Below are positions 40,884-49,988 of a DNA stretch of 64,000 nucleotides, piece by piece (position 1 is the first letter of the stretch; each line of letters begins with the position of its first letter). The stretch spans positions 1,426,001-1,490,000 of the forward strand of contig NZ_SRLA01000002.1 in assembly GCF_004745825.1 (NCBI RefSeq), read 5' to 3'. Source of the stretch: Hymenobacter fodinae. Lineage in GTDB: Bacteria > Bacteroidota > Bacteroidia > Cytophagales > Hymenobacteraceae. A program made the position numbers and the translations under genes. Under the pieces are notes generated by a model. That model saw only the letters and a program-made list of their open reading frames with translations, did no database searches and was not told the origin of the DNA.

Positions 40884-43826
40884 CTAGGGCGCAACCAACA
40901 CCCGCTTGGGCTTAGCCAGCGGTTGGCCGGTTACCGCATCGAGGGCTTGGAGGTAATAGGCACCGGCGGGCAGGTGGCCTACGGGTACTTGCGTCTGGCC
41001 CTGAAACTGTTGTTGAGAAACGGTGCGGCCTTGTTGGTCCAGCAGTTTCAGGTGCACAATTTGGTCTGCGTCCGGAAAGCTAACAGTTAGAAAAGTGCGG
41101 GCCGGCACCGGCACGGCGGTAAGCCCCACAGGCTGCTCTGCCGGAGCCAGTACTACTACTGCCGAGTAAGTGGCTGTGCCATCCTGATTGATCTGACGCA
41201 GCCGATAGTAGGTGGTTGTGGCTGGCGCCCCGAGGTCACGGAAGCTATAGGCAGTAGCCGAAGTGGTAGTGCCCTGGCCCACTACAAACCCAATCGGCTG
41301 AAAAGTAGACTCAGTGGCCGTGCGACGCTCCACGGCAAAACCGCGGTTCTGGAGTTCTGTGGCTGTTTGCCACGCCAACTGCACCCCAGCGGCTTGGCGC
41401 GTGCCGGTAAAACGAACCAACTCCACTGGCAAGGGCCGATTGGGCTGCAGCTGTACCTGAAAATTGGTGGCAGCGGTGAGCTGAACCTGCAGCTGATGAG
41501 TGGCCGCATCGTACGTAAACTGACTGCCTTCCGCGCCGGTAAGGGTCAGCGGGGCGTCGGCTAGGCCTATGGTGAGCGTCGTGGGGCGGCTCACATAGCC
41601 GGCGTACTGCCCAGGGGCTATTTTCTGCCAGCTAATAGTAGCCCGCTTGGAGGAGGACAAGACAGTAGTAGCCCCATCTTGCAATAGTTTGCCCTCCTCC
41701 AAAAAGGCTTGTGCAAAGCCTCCCTTGGCATCTCGTGAGTAAAACGTGAGCAACGCGTCGGAGGAAATAGGGGCGGGGGCTAGGCCACTTCGGGCGGCCA
41801 GAGTAGTATCAGACTGGGTAAAGACGACGTCCGTGAATTGGGCATCCGTGTGCGTCAGGCCAGCCGTGGAAGTGGTACTGGTGGTAGCAATGGTGGGTTT
41901 GGTGGTCGTGTAAGGATATAGGGCCGCCAGAAACTGCGCTTGAGTGCCCGTGCGGCGCGCCAGCAGGGTAGTGTGGTTTTCGGGGGTATTGTAGGTGACC
42001 TCATGCACATTGGTGGCTTTGGCGTAAGTAGCCCCACCCGCCGCAGTTACGTGCGCGAGCAAACTCGCCCCATTCTTCTGCCAGATACCCTCCTGATTTT
42101 CCAGATTGTCTAGGAAAGTACCGGTAATGGACGTGCCACCTTCTAGGCCATACCCGTGCAGCTGCCAGGTGTAAGTGTGCGCAGCGGTGGCCTGCACCAC
42201 ATCGGCCAGCAGGTAGTACGAGTTCCGAATGAAGAGCGCCTTCCGGGTAATCGTGGCACCTTTATACGCGGTTTCAACCTCTCCGTAGCCCAGTTGCGGT
42301 GTAGAAAAAGTGTGCTGAATGGTAGCGGCAGCGTCGTTGGCGGCACCGGCCGTACCAATGGCGGGGCCGGCGCCATCAACCAGCAGCATGTTGTGGTTGG
42401 TAGCATTGCCAACCTCGGCTCGCCGGTTGTAGCTAAGATAACCAGGGTCGAGGGCTAGCAACTGGCCATTGGCATGCAATACAAAGCTGCCCGCATCGGC
42501 GTGGCTATGGCCGCCCGAGTTAGTTTGCGCCAGGCCGTTTTTACCGTACAGGTGCAGATAGCTGGCCACCGAGTCGGAGCCTGAGCGGAACACCAGGTTG
42601 CCACTCTGGGGCAGGGCTACCATCGTGGGCTGCTCACTGACGGCAGGCGAAAGTTGCGCCGCAAGGTAAGCGGCCCGCATATCCACCGGAATGTCGCGCA
42701 GTTGGGCGCCGAGCGAGTTCATCTGGCGGGTATCAAGCTTGCTGAGGGAGAGCGGGCGCACGTAGCGAGCCTTACCAGTCAGGGCCAATTCCGGCATGCC
42801 CATGTCAACATAGGAATCCTCCAGCGCCGGAAAGCGACCATCGGGCATGAGAATAGCTGTTACCCAGTCATAAAGCCGGTCGTAGCGCGGGTCGAAGTAG
42901 GGGTTGCGAATGGCGCGGGTGGTACCCCCGAACGAGTATGCCAGTTCGCCGTCGGGCAGAAAGTGGCCCATGGCCCGGAAGAAGGGTAAGCAGTTGAGAA
43001 AGGCGTACTTGAAATAATAAGGGCCTTCGGCATAACCCGCCACCGTTTTTGGGTCCGACTGCCGTTCTGCGTCTTGCCATAGCACATTGTCAATGGTGTG
43101 CATAGCCACGTTTATCCAGTTGGCGGGCTGCTGATTCGAGTCGGCACTACTGGCGTCATTTAGTACCACGGCGGCCATTCCCAACGCCGCCGCCGTCATG
43201 AGGGTGTGGTTGTTCTTTACCTGCCGATAAAAGGAGAGGCCTAGAAAGGGCTTGTTCGACTGCAGATACAGGTTGCCAGCGAACTGTTGGAGCTTTGCGT
43301 GAGCCGCTTGCAGCGAGGCCGATGATTCGCCGGCACCCCGCAGCAGGTCGTAGGCCACTAAGTAGTCAATGAGTTCTTTAGAGCGCCATTGCCACTCCGT
43401 GTAACTAGTGCCGGAAAAGCTAGCAAACGGCTCTACTGCGGGGTTGCACGCTTCCAAAACGGTCCGAACCCGAAGCACCAGCGCCGTGCGCTCAGTTGAA
43501 GAGAGTTCGGTGAGTTGTCCGGCGGTAATACGGGCGTTTAGCAATACCACGAAGGCCGCATTCTTCGCATAAGTGGCCCGGGCGCGCCGACCATCGGCCG
43601 ACGAATTATCCAGGGGTGCTTCACCGGCTGTACTACCGTATAGGCCACTATATATGGCGTAGCGCAGGGGCTCCGCCAACGACTGCCTCACGCTAGGAAC
43701 GGCGGCTGCAGTCAACAGCGTCCGGGGGTAAATTTGATTCGCTCCCAACGGAGCCCAACTTCCCGTTTGAGCAAAAGTGAAACGACTAAGCAGTACTAGT
43801 AGCAGCAGTAAAGATGTTCGGTGCAA
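40884..43826 (-). CDS. Secreted heparinase II/III-like protein with T9SS sorting domain
   Basis: 980 residues. Signal peptide 1-19 (LLSRFTFAQ). Alpha-helical toroid typical of alginate lyases/heparinase II-III (about 60-400, 'WQWRSKELIDYLVAYDLL', 'QVKNNHTLMTAAALGMAA'), then the heparinase II/III beta-sandwich (about 410-640) with 'NSGGHSHADAGSFVLHANG' and 'NATNHNMLLVDG'. The linker 'LPVELVRFTGTRQAAGVQLA' and the C-terminal about 75 residues ('PVPARTFLTVSFPDADQ', 'GHLPAGAYYLQ') are a type A T9SS sorting domain. Secreted polysaccharide lyase; substrate (uronate-containing glycan) unknown. The stop TAG lies in TAGGCC. Confidence 0.9.
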   Translation of the reverse strand: MHRTSLLLLLVLLSRFTFAQTGSWAPLGANQIYPRTLLTAAAVPSVRQSLAEPLRYAIYSGLYGSTAGEAPLDNSSADGRRARATYAKNAAFVVLLNARITAGQLTELSSTERTALVLRVRTVLEACNPAVEPFASFSGTSYTEWQWRSKELIDYLVAYDLLRGAGESSASLQAAHAKLQQFAGNLYLQSNKPFLGLSFYRQVKNNHTLMTAAALGMAAVVLNDASSADSNQQPANWINVAMHTIDNVLWQDAERQSDPKTVAGYAEGPYYFKYAFLNCLPFFRAMGHFLPDGELAYSFGGTTRAIRNPYFDPRYDRLYDWVTAILMPDGRFPALEDSYVDMGMPELALTGKARYVRPLSLSKLDTRQMNSLGAQLRDIPVDMRAAYLAAQLSPAVSEQPTMVALPQSGNLVFRSGSDSVASYLHLYGKNGLAQTNSGGHSHADAGSFVLHANGQLLALDPGYLSYNRRAEVGNATNHNMLLVDGAGPAIGTAGAANDAAATIQHTFSTPQLGYGEVETAYKGATITRKALFIRNSYYLLADVVQATAAHTYTWQLHGYGLEGGTSITGTFLDNLENQEGIWQKNGASLLAHVTAAGGATYAKATNVHEVTYNTPENHTTLLARRTGTQAQFLAALYPYTTTKPTIATTSTTSTAGLTHTDAQFTDVVFTQSDTTLAARSGLAPAPISSDALLTFYSRDAKGGFAQAFLEEGKLLQDGATTVLSSSKRATISWQKIAPGQYAGYVSRPTTLTIGLADAPLTLTGAEGSQFTYDAATHQLQVQLTAATNFQVQLQPNRPLPVELVRFTGTRQAAGVQLAWQTATELQNRGFAVERRTATESTFQPIGFVVGQGTTTSATAYSFRDLGAPATTTYYRLRQINQDGTATYSAVVVLAPAEQPVGLTAVPVPARTFLTVSFPDADQIVHLKLLDQQGRTVSQQQFQGQTQVPVGHLPAGAYYLQALDAVTGQPLAKPKRVLVAP

Positions 43827-43956
43827 AGCAAAAATTTAAATAGTCCTATTATACGAAGGGAGGAAATCACTTTGTAGGACCTGTTAATATTCTGCTTAGC
43901 AAAAGAGTTCTATTCGAGGAAATAAAGTTTTGAATTAATAAGGGGCAATAATGAGA

Positions 43957-43991
43957 CGAGGCTGTCCTATTCTTAGAATAGAACAGCCTCG
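43957..43991. terminator. Hairpin between guaD and the heparinase-like gene
   Basis: CGAGGCTGT (43957-43965) pairs with ACAGCCTCG (43983-43991), with an inner CCTATTC/GAATAG extension. On the minus strand it follows guaD and is succeeded by TCTCATTATT, a weak U-tract. The rest of 43827-44033 is AT-rich without a visible gene. Confidence 0.5.
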
Positions 43992-44033
43992 TATATGTGC
44001 AGCTTTACTTACAGGTAGCGTTTACGGTAAAAT

Positions 44034-44510
44034 CTAATATTCAGTCTTGCTTTCGTGCTGCTCCCAGGCCAGGAAACCTGCAGCCGCTTCGTCGCGCAGT
44101 AGTTCCGTCATGGGAATGCGCCGGTCGGAGAGGGGCTTTTCTAATTCTTCGTAGATAAACTGGTCATCGAAGCCAATAGCGGCAGCGTCTTGCTTATTGT
44201 TGCCGTAGAATACTCGCCGGGGCCGGGCCCAGTAAATAGCTCCCAGGCACATGGGGCACGGCTCACAGGAAGTGTACAGGTCGCAGTCGTCGAGTTGAAA
44301 CGTCCCGAGTGTGGCACAGGCTTTCCGAATAGCATCTACCTCGGCGTGGCAGGTAGGGTCGTTAGTGCTGGTAACCTGGTTGAAGCCACGAGCAATGATT
44401 TCCCCATTCTTCACGATTACCGCGCCAAATGGACCGCCAAAGCCGGCTTGCATCTTTTCTATTGAAAGGCGAATTGCTTCGCGCATAAATTCTGGGTTGG
44501 GAGTTTCCAT
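44034..44510 (-). CDS. guaD: Guanine deaminase (GuaD, cytidine-deaminase fold)
   Basis: 158 residues from the ATG at 44510 (METPNPEFMREAIRLSIEK). It deaminates guanine to xanthine in purine salvage. The zinc site is visible as 'TCHAEVDAIRKAC' (HAE) and 'CEPCPMCLGAIYWARP' (PCxxC). 'FGGPFGAVIVKNGEIIARG', 'AAIGFDDQFIYEELEKP' and a C-terminal 'KTEY' closely follow the pattern of Bacillus GuaD, including the swapped C-terminal Tyr segment. A tRNA adenosine deaminase is less likely for this reason. Confidence 0.88.
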   Translation of the reverse strand: METPNPEFMREAIRLSIEKMQAGFGGPFGAVIVKNGEIIARGFNQVTSTNDPTCHAEVDAIRKACATLGTFQLDDCDLYTSCEPCPMCLGAIYWARPRRVFYGNNKQDAAAIGFDDQFIYEELEKPLSDRRIPMTELLRDEAAAGFLAWEQHESKTEY

Positions 44511-45030
44511 ATGAGTGGGTTTGCGTGAATAGTACGGCCGTTTAGGCAAAAAACTGCGCAAAATACAACCTTACGCGGTTGTCTGGTGAAGGAGACAAGT
44601 TCTACTACTAGCAACCAGGCTGAACTGCAAGTAGAAGGCGCAAGACAGCTAGTTCTGGTCAAACGCAGCAAATGAACTAGTCCTCAAAGGCTGTGTGATG
44701 TACTTCTTAAGCAGCGGAAATAATACACGGCGAAATGCTGACCATTCACCCAGAATCTATCCGTGTTGGTAGAAATAACGAGCTGGCTCGAAAACTATAG
44801 CGGCATTTCTATGTATAATTGATCGAGTAAAAGATGCTCTTGGCGACGGGGCATGCGCGAAAAATCTTTTCGGCCGTATGCAACCTTCACCACCAAAAGC
44901 GCCTCTTATTCATGTAGACACTTGAAACTGTTCAAGTAGTTAGTTTTCTGAGGATCAGTTACCATAATTGGCCTGATAGTTGATGAAGACAAAACGAAAG
45001 AATAGTTTTTTAGGTGTTTTGGTTGTGGAA
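44511..45030. other. Gene-poor AT-rich spacer
   Basis: No convincing ORF. Small hairpins occur, such as CTTGAA/TTCAAG near 44921-44936, and TAGTTTTC near 44942 is one base off a -7 element. It ends in a strong terminator at 45031-45060 with no gene before it, so a small RNA from about 44950 to 45060 is possible. 45061-45286 also holds nothing recognisable. Confidence 0.4.
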
Positions 45031-45060
45031 AAGGGGCGGTCCAAAGGGCCGCCTTTTTTT
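45031..45060 (+). terminator. Orphan intrinsic terminator
   Basis: GGCGGTCC (45035-45042) pairs with GGGCCGCC (45046-45053), triloop AAA, followed by seven T. No plus-strand gene lies upstream within 4 kb, since guaD and the heparinase-like gene are on the other strand. Confidence 0.75.
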
Positions 45061-45286
45061 ATGCGTTATGGTGGCTTTTAAGCATAGTATTCATAGTAAA
45101 TTGTTGTATGCCAGTATCTTTTGAAGACGCTTTGATATATAGATTGAAGGTATACCGACAACGGTCGTAAATGCTTAATTCTTATTCTCGCTAGTACCTA
45201 TCAGTACATTAACTGGCCTATTGACCCAGGTAGCTTAGCCATTACTTGCTAGCGCTTGCAGGAGAACAAGCTGGTATCTTGTGCCC

Positions 45287-46003
45287 ATGAAAATATTTTT
45301 CCAGCTCTTGCCCATGTTGTTGCTGGGGGCGGGTATGGTTTATAGCGTGCGGGCTCGCAAACTCACCACCTCTGCGGCCTGGACGGGTGGAATAGTGGGG
45401 GTGTGCATTTACCTCGGAACTGGCTACTTAGGCCTGAGCTTGCTAGCACTATTTTTTCTGCTGGGAACGGGGGCGTCTTCGTGGCGGGTGGCTGAGAAGC
45501 GGAAACTAGGCCTAGCTGAGGAAAACAAGGGCCAGCGCACGGCCGGGCAAGTGGTAGCCAATGCAGGCGTTGCGGGAGTACTGGGATTGGTAAGCTGGCT
45601 GGTACCTGCTTGGGCACCCCTAGGCCAGTCCATGTTAGCAGGCAGCTTTGCCACGGCTACTGCCGACACACTTTCCTCAGAACTAGGAAACGTTTACGGG
45701 CGACGCTACGTGAATATTCTGACGTGGCGCCCCGACAAACGCGGGGAAAACGGGGTGGTAAGCCTAGAGGGTACTTTACTAGGCACGGCGGGCAGTGCGG
45801 TAATTGCCGTTGCGTATTGCGTAAGCCAGGGTTGGGGGCCTTGGGGGTGGCAACTGGTGCTAGCTGGCACGGTAGGTAACCTTATTGACTCAGTGCTGGG
45901 CGCTACGCTAGAGCGCCGGGGCGTACTATCTAATAACCGGGTGAACCTTTTGAACACCTTGGCCGGTGCCCTAACAGCATTGGCATGTGGCCTAGGCCAG
46001 TAA
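45287..46003 (+). CDS. DUF92 (TMEM19) family membrane protein
   Basis: 238 residues from the ATG at 45287 (a GTG two codons upstream is possible). Six or so hydrophobic segments; signature stretches 'RKLTTSAAWTGGIVGVCIYL' near the N-terminus, 'GSFATATADTLSSELGNVYG' in the middle and 'GNLIDSVLGATLERRG' near the end. The DUF92 family includes plant phytyl-phosphate kinase VTE6 and is related to CDP-alcohol and isoprenoid-phosphate enzymes. A prenyl-phosphate kinase role is possible but unproven. Confidence 0.88.
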   Translation: MKIFFQLLPMLLLGAGMVYSVRARKLTTSAAWTGGIVGVCIYLGTGYLGLSLLALFFLLGTGASSWRVAEKRKLGLAEENKGQRTAGQVVANAGVAGVLGLVSWLVPAWAPLGQSMLAGSFATATADTLSSELGNVYGRRYVNILTWRPDKRGENGVVSLEGTLLGTAGSAVIAVAYCVSQGWGPWGWQLVLAGTVGNLIDSVLGATLERRGVLSNNRVNLLNTLAGALTALACGLGQ

Positions 46004-46123
46004 ATGCCCAGGTTAAGCCGAGCAACACCGTGCTACCTAGCCTAGCCTTGCCCTTGCAACAACGCTAGGCCAGGTAGAATAAGCAGCAAGTGCGCGCCGT
46101 TACACCCGAGTGGTTAGCCCTGT

Positions 46124-47791
46124 TTAGCCGGCTACCAATTCGCCAGTCAAAGGAAGCCTAATAGTAAAGGTGGTAAGAGCGTTTTGCTGGGTTTCAACGG
46201 AGATAGAACCTTTGTGGGTTCTGACGATATCCTGACTGATGAACAGGCCTAGCCCCGTGCCTTTGGAGGTAGGTTTGGTGGTGAAGAACGGCGAAAACAG
46301 CTGCTGCCTTTCTACCTCCGACATTCCCTTACCGTTGTCTTGAATTTTGATTTCCACAAACTCCTGACAAAAGGAAGTCTCGACCAGGAGGTGGGGCTTG
46401 AGGTCACTATCAGCCAAAGCTCGCTCGTGTAAGGAGTACAAAGCGTTATTGAGCAGGCTGAACAGCACCGTGCTCATTTCCGTCGGGAGCAGTTTTACGG
46501 ATGGGGTGCGCTGCGCGTCTCCTTTAATCAACTCTACCGGCACGTAGCCATAACTGGGGTCAATCTCATTCTTATAGAGCAAGAGCTGATTCTCAATAAA
46601 GACGTTGATATCCGTTTCCACAAACTGATCCGACTTCACCTGCAGCAGCTTGTCCATGCTGCGAACAATGCGGGTCAGGCTGAAGCTGTGCTCTTTGATC
46701 TTCTCCGTGTTGTTTTCGATCATCGTGAGCAGCGGGAGCAACTCAGTTTGCACGTGGGCATCGGCCGTGTACGGCTCCGCCGCTAGCAGTTCTTTGCTTT
46801 CCTCCAGTAGCTCATTAGATACGGCTGCAAAGTTGCTGACGTAGCTCAAGGGGTTGAGTAGACGGTCTACCAACCCCTTGGTTAGCTGCCCAATGGAAGC
46901 CAGTTTCTCTTGTCGGATCAGCTGCTCCTGGGTTTCCTTCAGATCAAACAGCGTTTTCTTGAGGCCATCCAGCAGATCATCCGACTTCTTCTTTTCCAGA
47001 ATCAACTCATTCGTTCGGTCTTCGAGCTGCTGCCGGGCCGTGGAAAGGTCGGTAACCATTTTGTTGAAGGCCAGCCCCAACTCTCCAATTTCGTCCCGAG
47101 ATTCACTGACTACGCGCTGGGTAAGGTCGCCCCGGCCAACTTTGGTGGCCGCATCCCGCAGCTTGAGCACGGGCACGGATATGCTGCGGGCCAGCCCAAA
47201 GCCGATAACAATGCCAATGCTGAACACCACAAAGCTGAAAAACAGAGAGGTAATGCGAATCTGCCGTTTGCCCTGCACAATTTCGCGGGTGGAGGAGGCC
47301 AGCAAGATTTCGCCCGTCATGGTGGGCGTACTAAACGCCGAGCGCTTTACCACCGTTGAGTCGTTGGAAACGGCATTAATATCTATTTTACGCCGCTCTG
47401 GGTACGTCTTGAACACGGTACGCGTAACTTGGTAGCTTGTGTGCGAAGCATTCCACACGGTATCGGTCTGCAGCAGGCTCACGAATTCCAGCAGAGGGTC
47501 TTTCTTCACGAAGTCCATAGCCGTTTGCACTCCCTGAAAATTCTGCTCCGTCATGGCAATCTTTACACCCAGCGCTACGGTATTAGCGTGGTTCTGTACT
47601 TCCTTGTTGAAGTTGCTAAGCAAGTAACGCTCCTGAATAGCAGGTAGATAGAACAGCACGAAGAAGGAGAACAGCAGCACGATGCTGGTTACGGCCATCC
47701 AGATCTTGGTCTTGACCGTGAGGCGCACCCGCCGCAAACGGCGGAGCAGCGACGACGACCGAGTTGGGTTGAAGCTAGTGGAAGAAGACAT
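46124..47791 (-). CDS. HAMP-containing histidine kinase-like protein lacking the phospho-acceptor His
   Basis: 555 residues: transmembrane helix about 31-50, extracytoplasmic sensor about 51-180, second transmembrane helix about 181-201, HAMP (about 202-255), a coiled-coil linker (about 250-297), dimerisation/phospho-acceptor region, and HATPase_c. The ATPase boxes are intact ('LLNNALYSLHERA', 'IKIQDNGKGMSE', 'STGKGTGLGLF'-type G2 as 'KGTGLGLFISQ'). In the H box, where GxxHExxNPL is expected, the sequence is 'GLVDRLLNPL': Asp309 and Arg310 replace His and Glu. It may act as a pseudokinase or pass phosphate in another way. Last gene of a triad with the barrel and binding-protein genes. Confidence 0.88.
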   Translation of the reverse strand: MSSSTSFNPTRSSSLLRRLRRVRLTVKTKIWMAVTSIVLLFSFFVLFYLPAIQERYLLSNFNKEVQNHANTVALGVKIAMTEQNFQGVQTAMDFVKKDPLLEFVSLLQTDTVWNASHTSYQVTRTVFKTYPERRKIDINAVSNDSTVVKRSAFSTPTMTGEILLASSTREIVQGKRQIRITSLFFSFVVFSIGIVIGFGLARSISVPVLKLRDAATKVGRGDLTQRVVSESRDEIGELGLAFNKMVTDLSTARQQLEDRTNELILEKKKSDDLLDGLKKTLFDLKETQEQLIRQEKLASIGQLTKGLVDRLLNPLSYVSNFAAVSNELLEESKELLAAEPYTADAHVQTELLPLLTMIENNTEKIKEHSFSLTRIVRSMDKLLQVKSDQFVETDINVFIENQLLLYKNEIDPSYGYVPVELIKGDAQRTPSVKLLPTEMSTVLFSLLNNALYSLHERALADSDLKPHLLVETSFCQEFVEIKIQDNGKGMSEVERQQLFSPFFTTKPTSKGTGLGLFISQDIVRTHKGSISVETQQNALTTFTIRLPLTGELVAG

Positions 47792-47808
47792 GGGCAGAAC
47801 TCTGGAAG

Positions 47809-48261
47809 TTAGAGGGTTTTCTTGCCATCAATCAGGATGGTCCGGCCGCTGGTGGGCGGGCGGCTGACAACCCCAATTGCCCCATTGGTTTGGGCCACAA
47901 ATTCTTCCAGTTCCGCCTCCGACGTAAAGAAGTTCGGGGCATCGGCTTTGCCCTGAAATACCAAGGCTAGCCAATACTTATTCAGCTCGTTGGCGCTCAT
48001 GTTATAAATCTTACGGCTGGTGGTCGTGCCGATGGGCGTGTTGCTCTTGAGCAGGGCAATGGTCACTTTGCTGCCATCGGGCCAGCGCAATTTTTCGCCG
48101 CGCAGCGTGGCCTTCAGCTGGGCCATATTCATCTCGGTGGGCACGCCCTTGCCGTTGCCAATCACCACCAGGCTTGTCTCCTGAGCCCGGGCCGGCGAAT
48201 GACACCATAGGCCTAGGAGGAGCGCGTTAAACAGTAACCGGTAAACCCAAGTCATTCCCAT
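47809..48261 (-). CDS. Short phosphate-binding-like periplasmic protein
   Basis: 150 residues with a signal peptide (about 1-26, SPARAQ). The mature part resembles the C-terminal portion of PstS-like (PBP_like) proteins: 'KLRWPDGSKVTIALL', 'YWLALVFQGKADAPNFFTSE' and 'VAQTNGAIGVVSRPP'. Too short for a two-lobed binding protein with an ABC transporter, and no ABC genes are near. It starts six bases after the barrel gene and ends 17 bases before the kinase-like gene, so it may present a ligand to the kinase sensor domain (inference). Confidence 0.8.
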   Translation of the reverse strand: MGMTWVYRLLFNALLLGLWCHSPARAQETSLVVIGNGKGVPTEMNMAQLKATLRGEKLRWPDGSKVTIALLKSNTPIGTTTSRKIYNMSANELNKYWLALVFQGKADAPNFFTSEAELEEFVAQTNGAIGVVSRPPTSGRTILIDGKKTL

Positions 48262-48267
48262 AATACG

Positions 48268-49314
48268 TTAGAAGCCAACGGCTACCTGAAAAACCACACG
48301 GTCGGCATCGGTCATCCGATGATGGTTGGTGTGCTGGTACTCCAGCTTGAAAACAGCCAGGTAGCTTAGCTCATAGCGCACTCCTCCCACGAAGGACTGC
48401 ACCCGGTGGTCGTGGAAATACACTTCCTGTTTGTGGTACCGGATGTCGTCGAATCGAACGTAGGGAATGATTTTATCGGTGAGGCGGAGGCCGGCGTAGG
48501 CGTAAGTGGCTACGGCATTCTGAGTGCCCAGGCTGTCGGCTTTGTTCATGGCCATGCTGCTTTCGGCCAGTAGCTCATATTTCTTGGAGAAAACGGAGTC
48601 GGAGTAGGCCACGGAAGCCGTCATGATGCTCTGCCGGATGCGGGCCCGGGCCAGGGTGCTGGCGCCCGTAGAATGATTGTGCACCAGGCTACCCTTCGAG
48701 ATGACATCGTGGTAAAGAGAGGCCCCGAAGCGTACCCCGTCTTTGGGCTTGATGTGCACGGCCGCAGTTACCGACTTGAAGGGGTTGTTGTCGGCGATGT
48801 CGCCGGAGCCTAGGCCATTGCCCAGCATTAGATCGTAGCCAAACCGCAGCCGCCCCAGGTTCTGGCCTTGCAGACTGACGCCCGTGGTATGGAGCGGAAT
48901 AAAGCCCTCAGAAAATACCAAGGGCCGCTCCACGGTGGGGAAGAACACCCGTCCGTGGTGGTAGGTGTCGTTCCAGTAGTTGAGCGGGGTGTGGTGCTTG
49001 CCCAGCAGCACGCTGTGGTTGCCGGCGTAGTTATACTTCAGAATAACGCGCTCAATGCTGATGTCAAAGTCAGTGGGCGAGTCAAACGAATACTTAAACA
49101 CCGTCTCGCCCAAAAACGACAGCCGTTCGGTTATCTCGGAGGTGATGAACAGATCTTGCTCGCCCAGCCCAAAATTGAGTTTGCCCTTCTGATAGGAGCT
49201 GTAGGCATCTACGAACCCCCTGATTTGAGTGCGTTGGGCCTCCGCCCGCTGCATCGACCCCCACAGCAGCCCCACAAGGCACAGAAGCGGTAGGGCATAT
49301 TTAGTAGCTTTCAT
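48268..49314 (-). CDS. Outer-membrane beta-barrel (porin-like) protein
   Basis: 348 residues. Signal peptide about 1-26 (QRAEAQ). Amphipathic strands throughout ('TQIRGFVDAYSSYQKGKLNF', 'LEYQHTNHHRMTDADRVVFQ'), ending in a C-terminal aromatic (VAVGF), as in outer-membrane barrels. 'LLGKHHTPLNYWNDTYHHGR' recalls phosphate-selective porin O/P-type proteins. Substrate unknown. It heads the triad and has a long structured leader with a terminator-like hairpin. Confidence 0.82.
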   Translation of the reverse strand: MKATKYALPLLCLVGLLWGSMQRAEAQRTQIRGFVDAYSSYQKGKLNFGLGEQDLFITSEITERLSFLGETVFKYSFDSPTDFDISIERVILKYNYAGNHSVLLGKHHTPLNYWNDTYHHGRVFFPTVERPLVFSEGFIPLHTTGVSLQGQNLGRLRFGYDLMLGNGLGSGDIADNNPFKSVTAAVHIKPKDGVRFGASLYHDVISKGSLVHNHSTGASTLARARIRQSIMTASVAYSDSVFSKKYELLAESSMAMNKADSLGTQNAVATYAYAGLRLTDKIIPYVRFDDIRYHKQEVYFHDHRVQSFVGGVRYELSYLAVFKLEYQHTNHHRMTDADRVVFQVAVGF

Positions 49315-49339
49315 TCATTCACAAGCCGGTAATAGAAGC

Positions 49340-49414
49340 GGAAAAAACAACCACCCACTGGAGCGCCGGGGCAGGGAATCAACACAAGGAATTCAGTAGC
49401 TCCAGCAGTGGGTG
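49340..49414 (-). terminator. Terminator-like hairpin just upstream of the barrel gene (possible attenuator)
   Basis: On the minus strand CACCCACTGCTGGAGC (49414-49399) pairs with GCTCCAGTGGGTG (49364-49352), 13 bp with a three-base bulge, followed by GTTGTTTTTTCC. The U-tract ends about 26 bases before the ATG at 49314. A terminator in this place suggests attenuation of the barrel/binding-protein/kinase operon, or the 3' end of a leader RNA. Confidence 0.65.
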
Positions 49415-49609
49415 TAGCCGCCGAGTAGGCAGGTGTAGAGCTACCATTGGCGTACCACTCCGGGCAGGTCGGTAGGCCACTTAGGACAGTAAGCAGTGGA
49501 AGTCATCGGCTCTGCAGCCGACGAAATAATGGGAAGTATACCACCTCTGAAAAAAGATGGAAGACAGCGGACGAGAACTGAATGGGTAAGAATAATCTTG
49601 TAATGCTTC
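49415..49609 (-). promoter_or_regulatory. Leader region of the barrel operon, unidentified
   Basis: Between a candidate promoter and the hairpin at 49340-49414. It can form GTCGGCT/AGCCGAT and CCACTG../..AGTGG pairings on the minus strand. I do not recognise a known riboswitch class. The region 49641-49988 beyond the promoter shows no gene; two TGTCACAAATGC copies (about 49809 and 49914) are the only repeated words noted. Confidence 0.35.
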
Positions 49610-49641
49610 CAAATATACTTTAATTACTCCTATTAAAGCAG
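49610..49641 (-). promoter_or_regulatory. Candidate promoter of the barrel operon
   Basis: TATATTTG on the minus strand (49617-49610) fits TAnnTTTG exactly; the -33 position 21 bases upstream reads CTG rather than TTG. The start of transcription would be near 49603, leaving a leader of about 290 bases. Confidence 0.5.
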
Positions 49642-49988
49642 TAGGCTGAACTGTTTTTACTGCTACTGGCAAAAACCGTAGTCAGTCAGAAATAGGGAAG
49701 GGCACCAGCCGGGAAGTGGCAGGAACTGAGGCATGAGTAAGAGGAAACAGTTGAGCTTTGCTTAGTTTACTCGGGTGTGGCCTAGGGGCGGAAATGCCGA
49801 TGCGCCGATTGTCACAAATGCGGGTGAAGTAGCGGCCTTCACAAAGGGCGCTTAGTAGCCACTGACAGGCCTAGCACCTCAGCCCTGGTACTTCAGGGGA
49901 GGTGGAAACCCATGTCACAAATGCAGCACATTCTTCCTCGCTACTTAGCGCAAAGCCGTGCACCTTGCTGATCTAGACCGTCTTGCTC

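Noticed and set aside
44983..45084. ATG-started ORF of about 33 codons (MKTKRKNSFLGVL...) running through the orphan terminator
   Set aside because: It reads straight through the terminator hairpin and U-tract, which encode Pro and Phe runs; most likely chance.
49415..49609. Possible cobalamin riboswitch in the barrel-gene leader
   Set aside because: A GACCTGCC word and CCACTG are present, but the conserved cobalamin core before them is not, so no known class is claimed.
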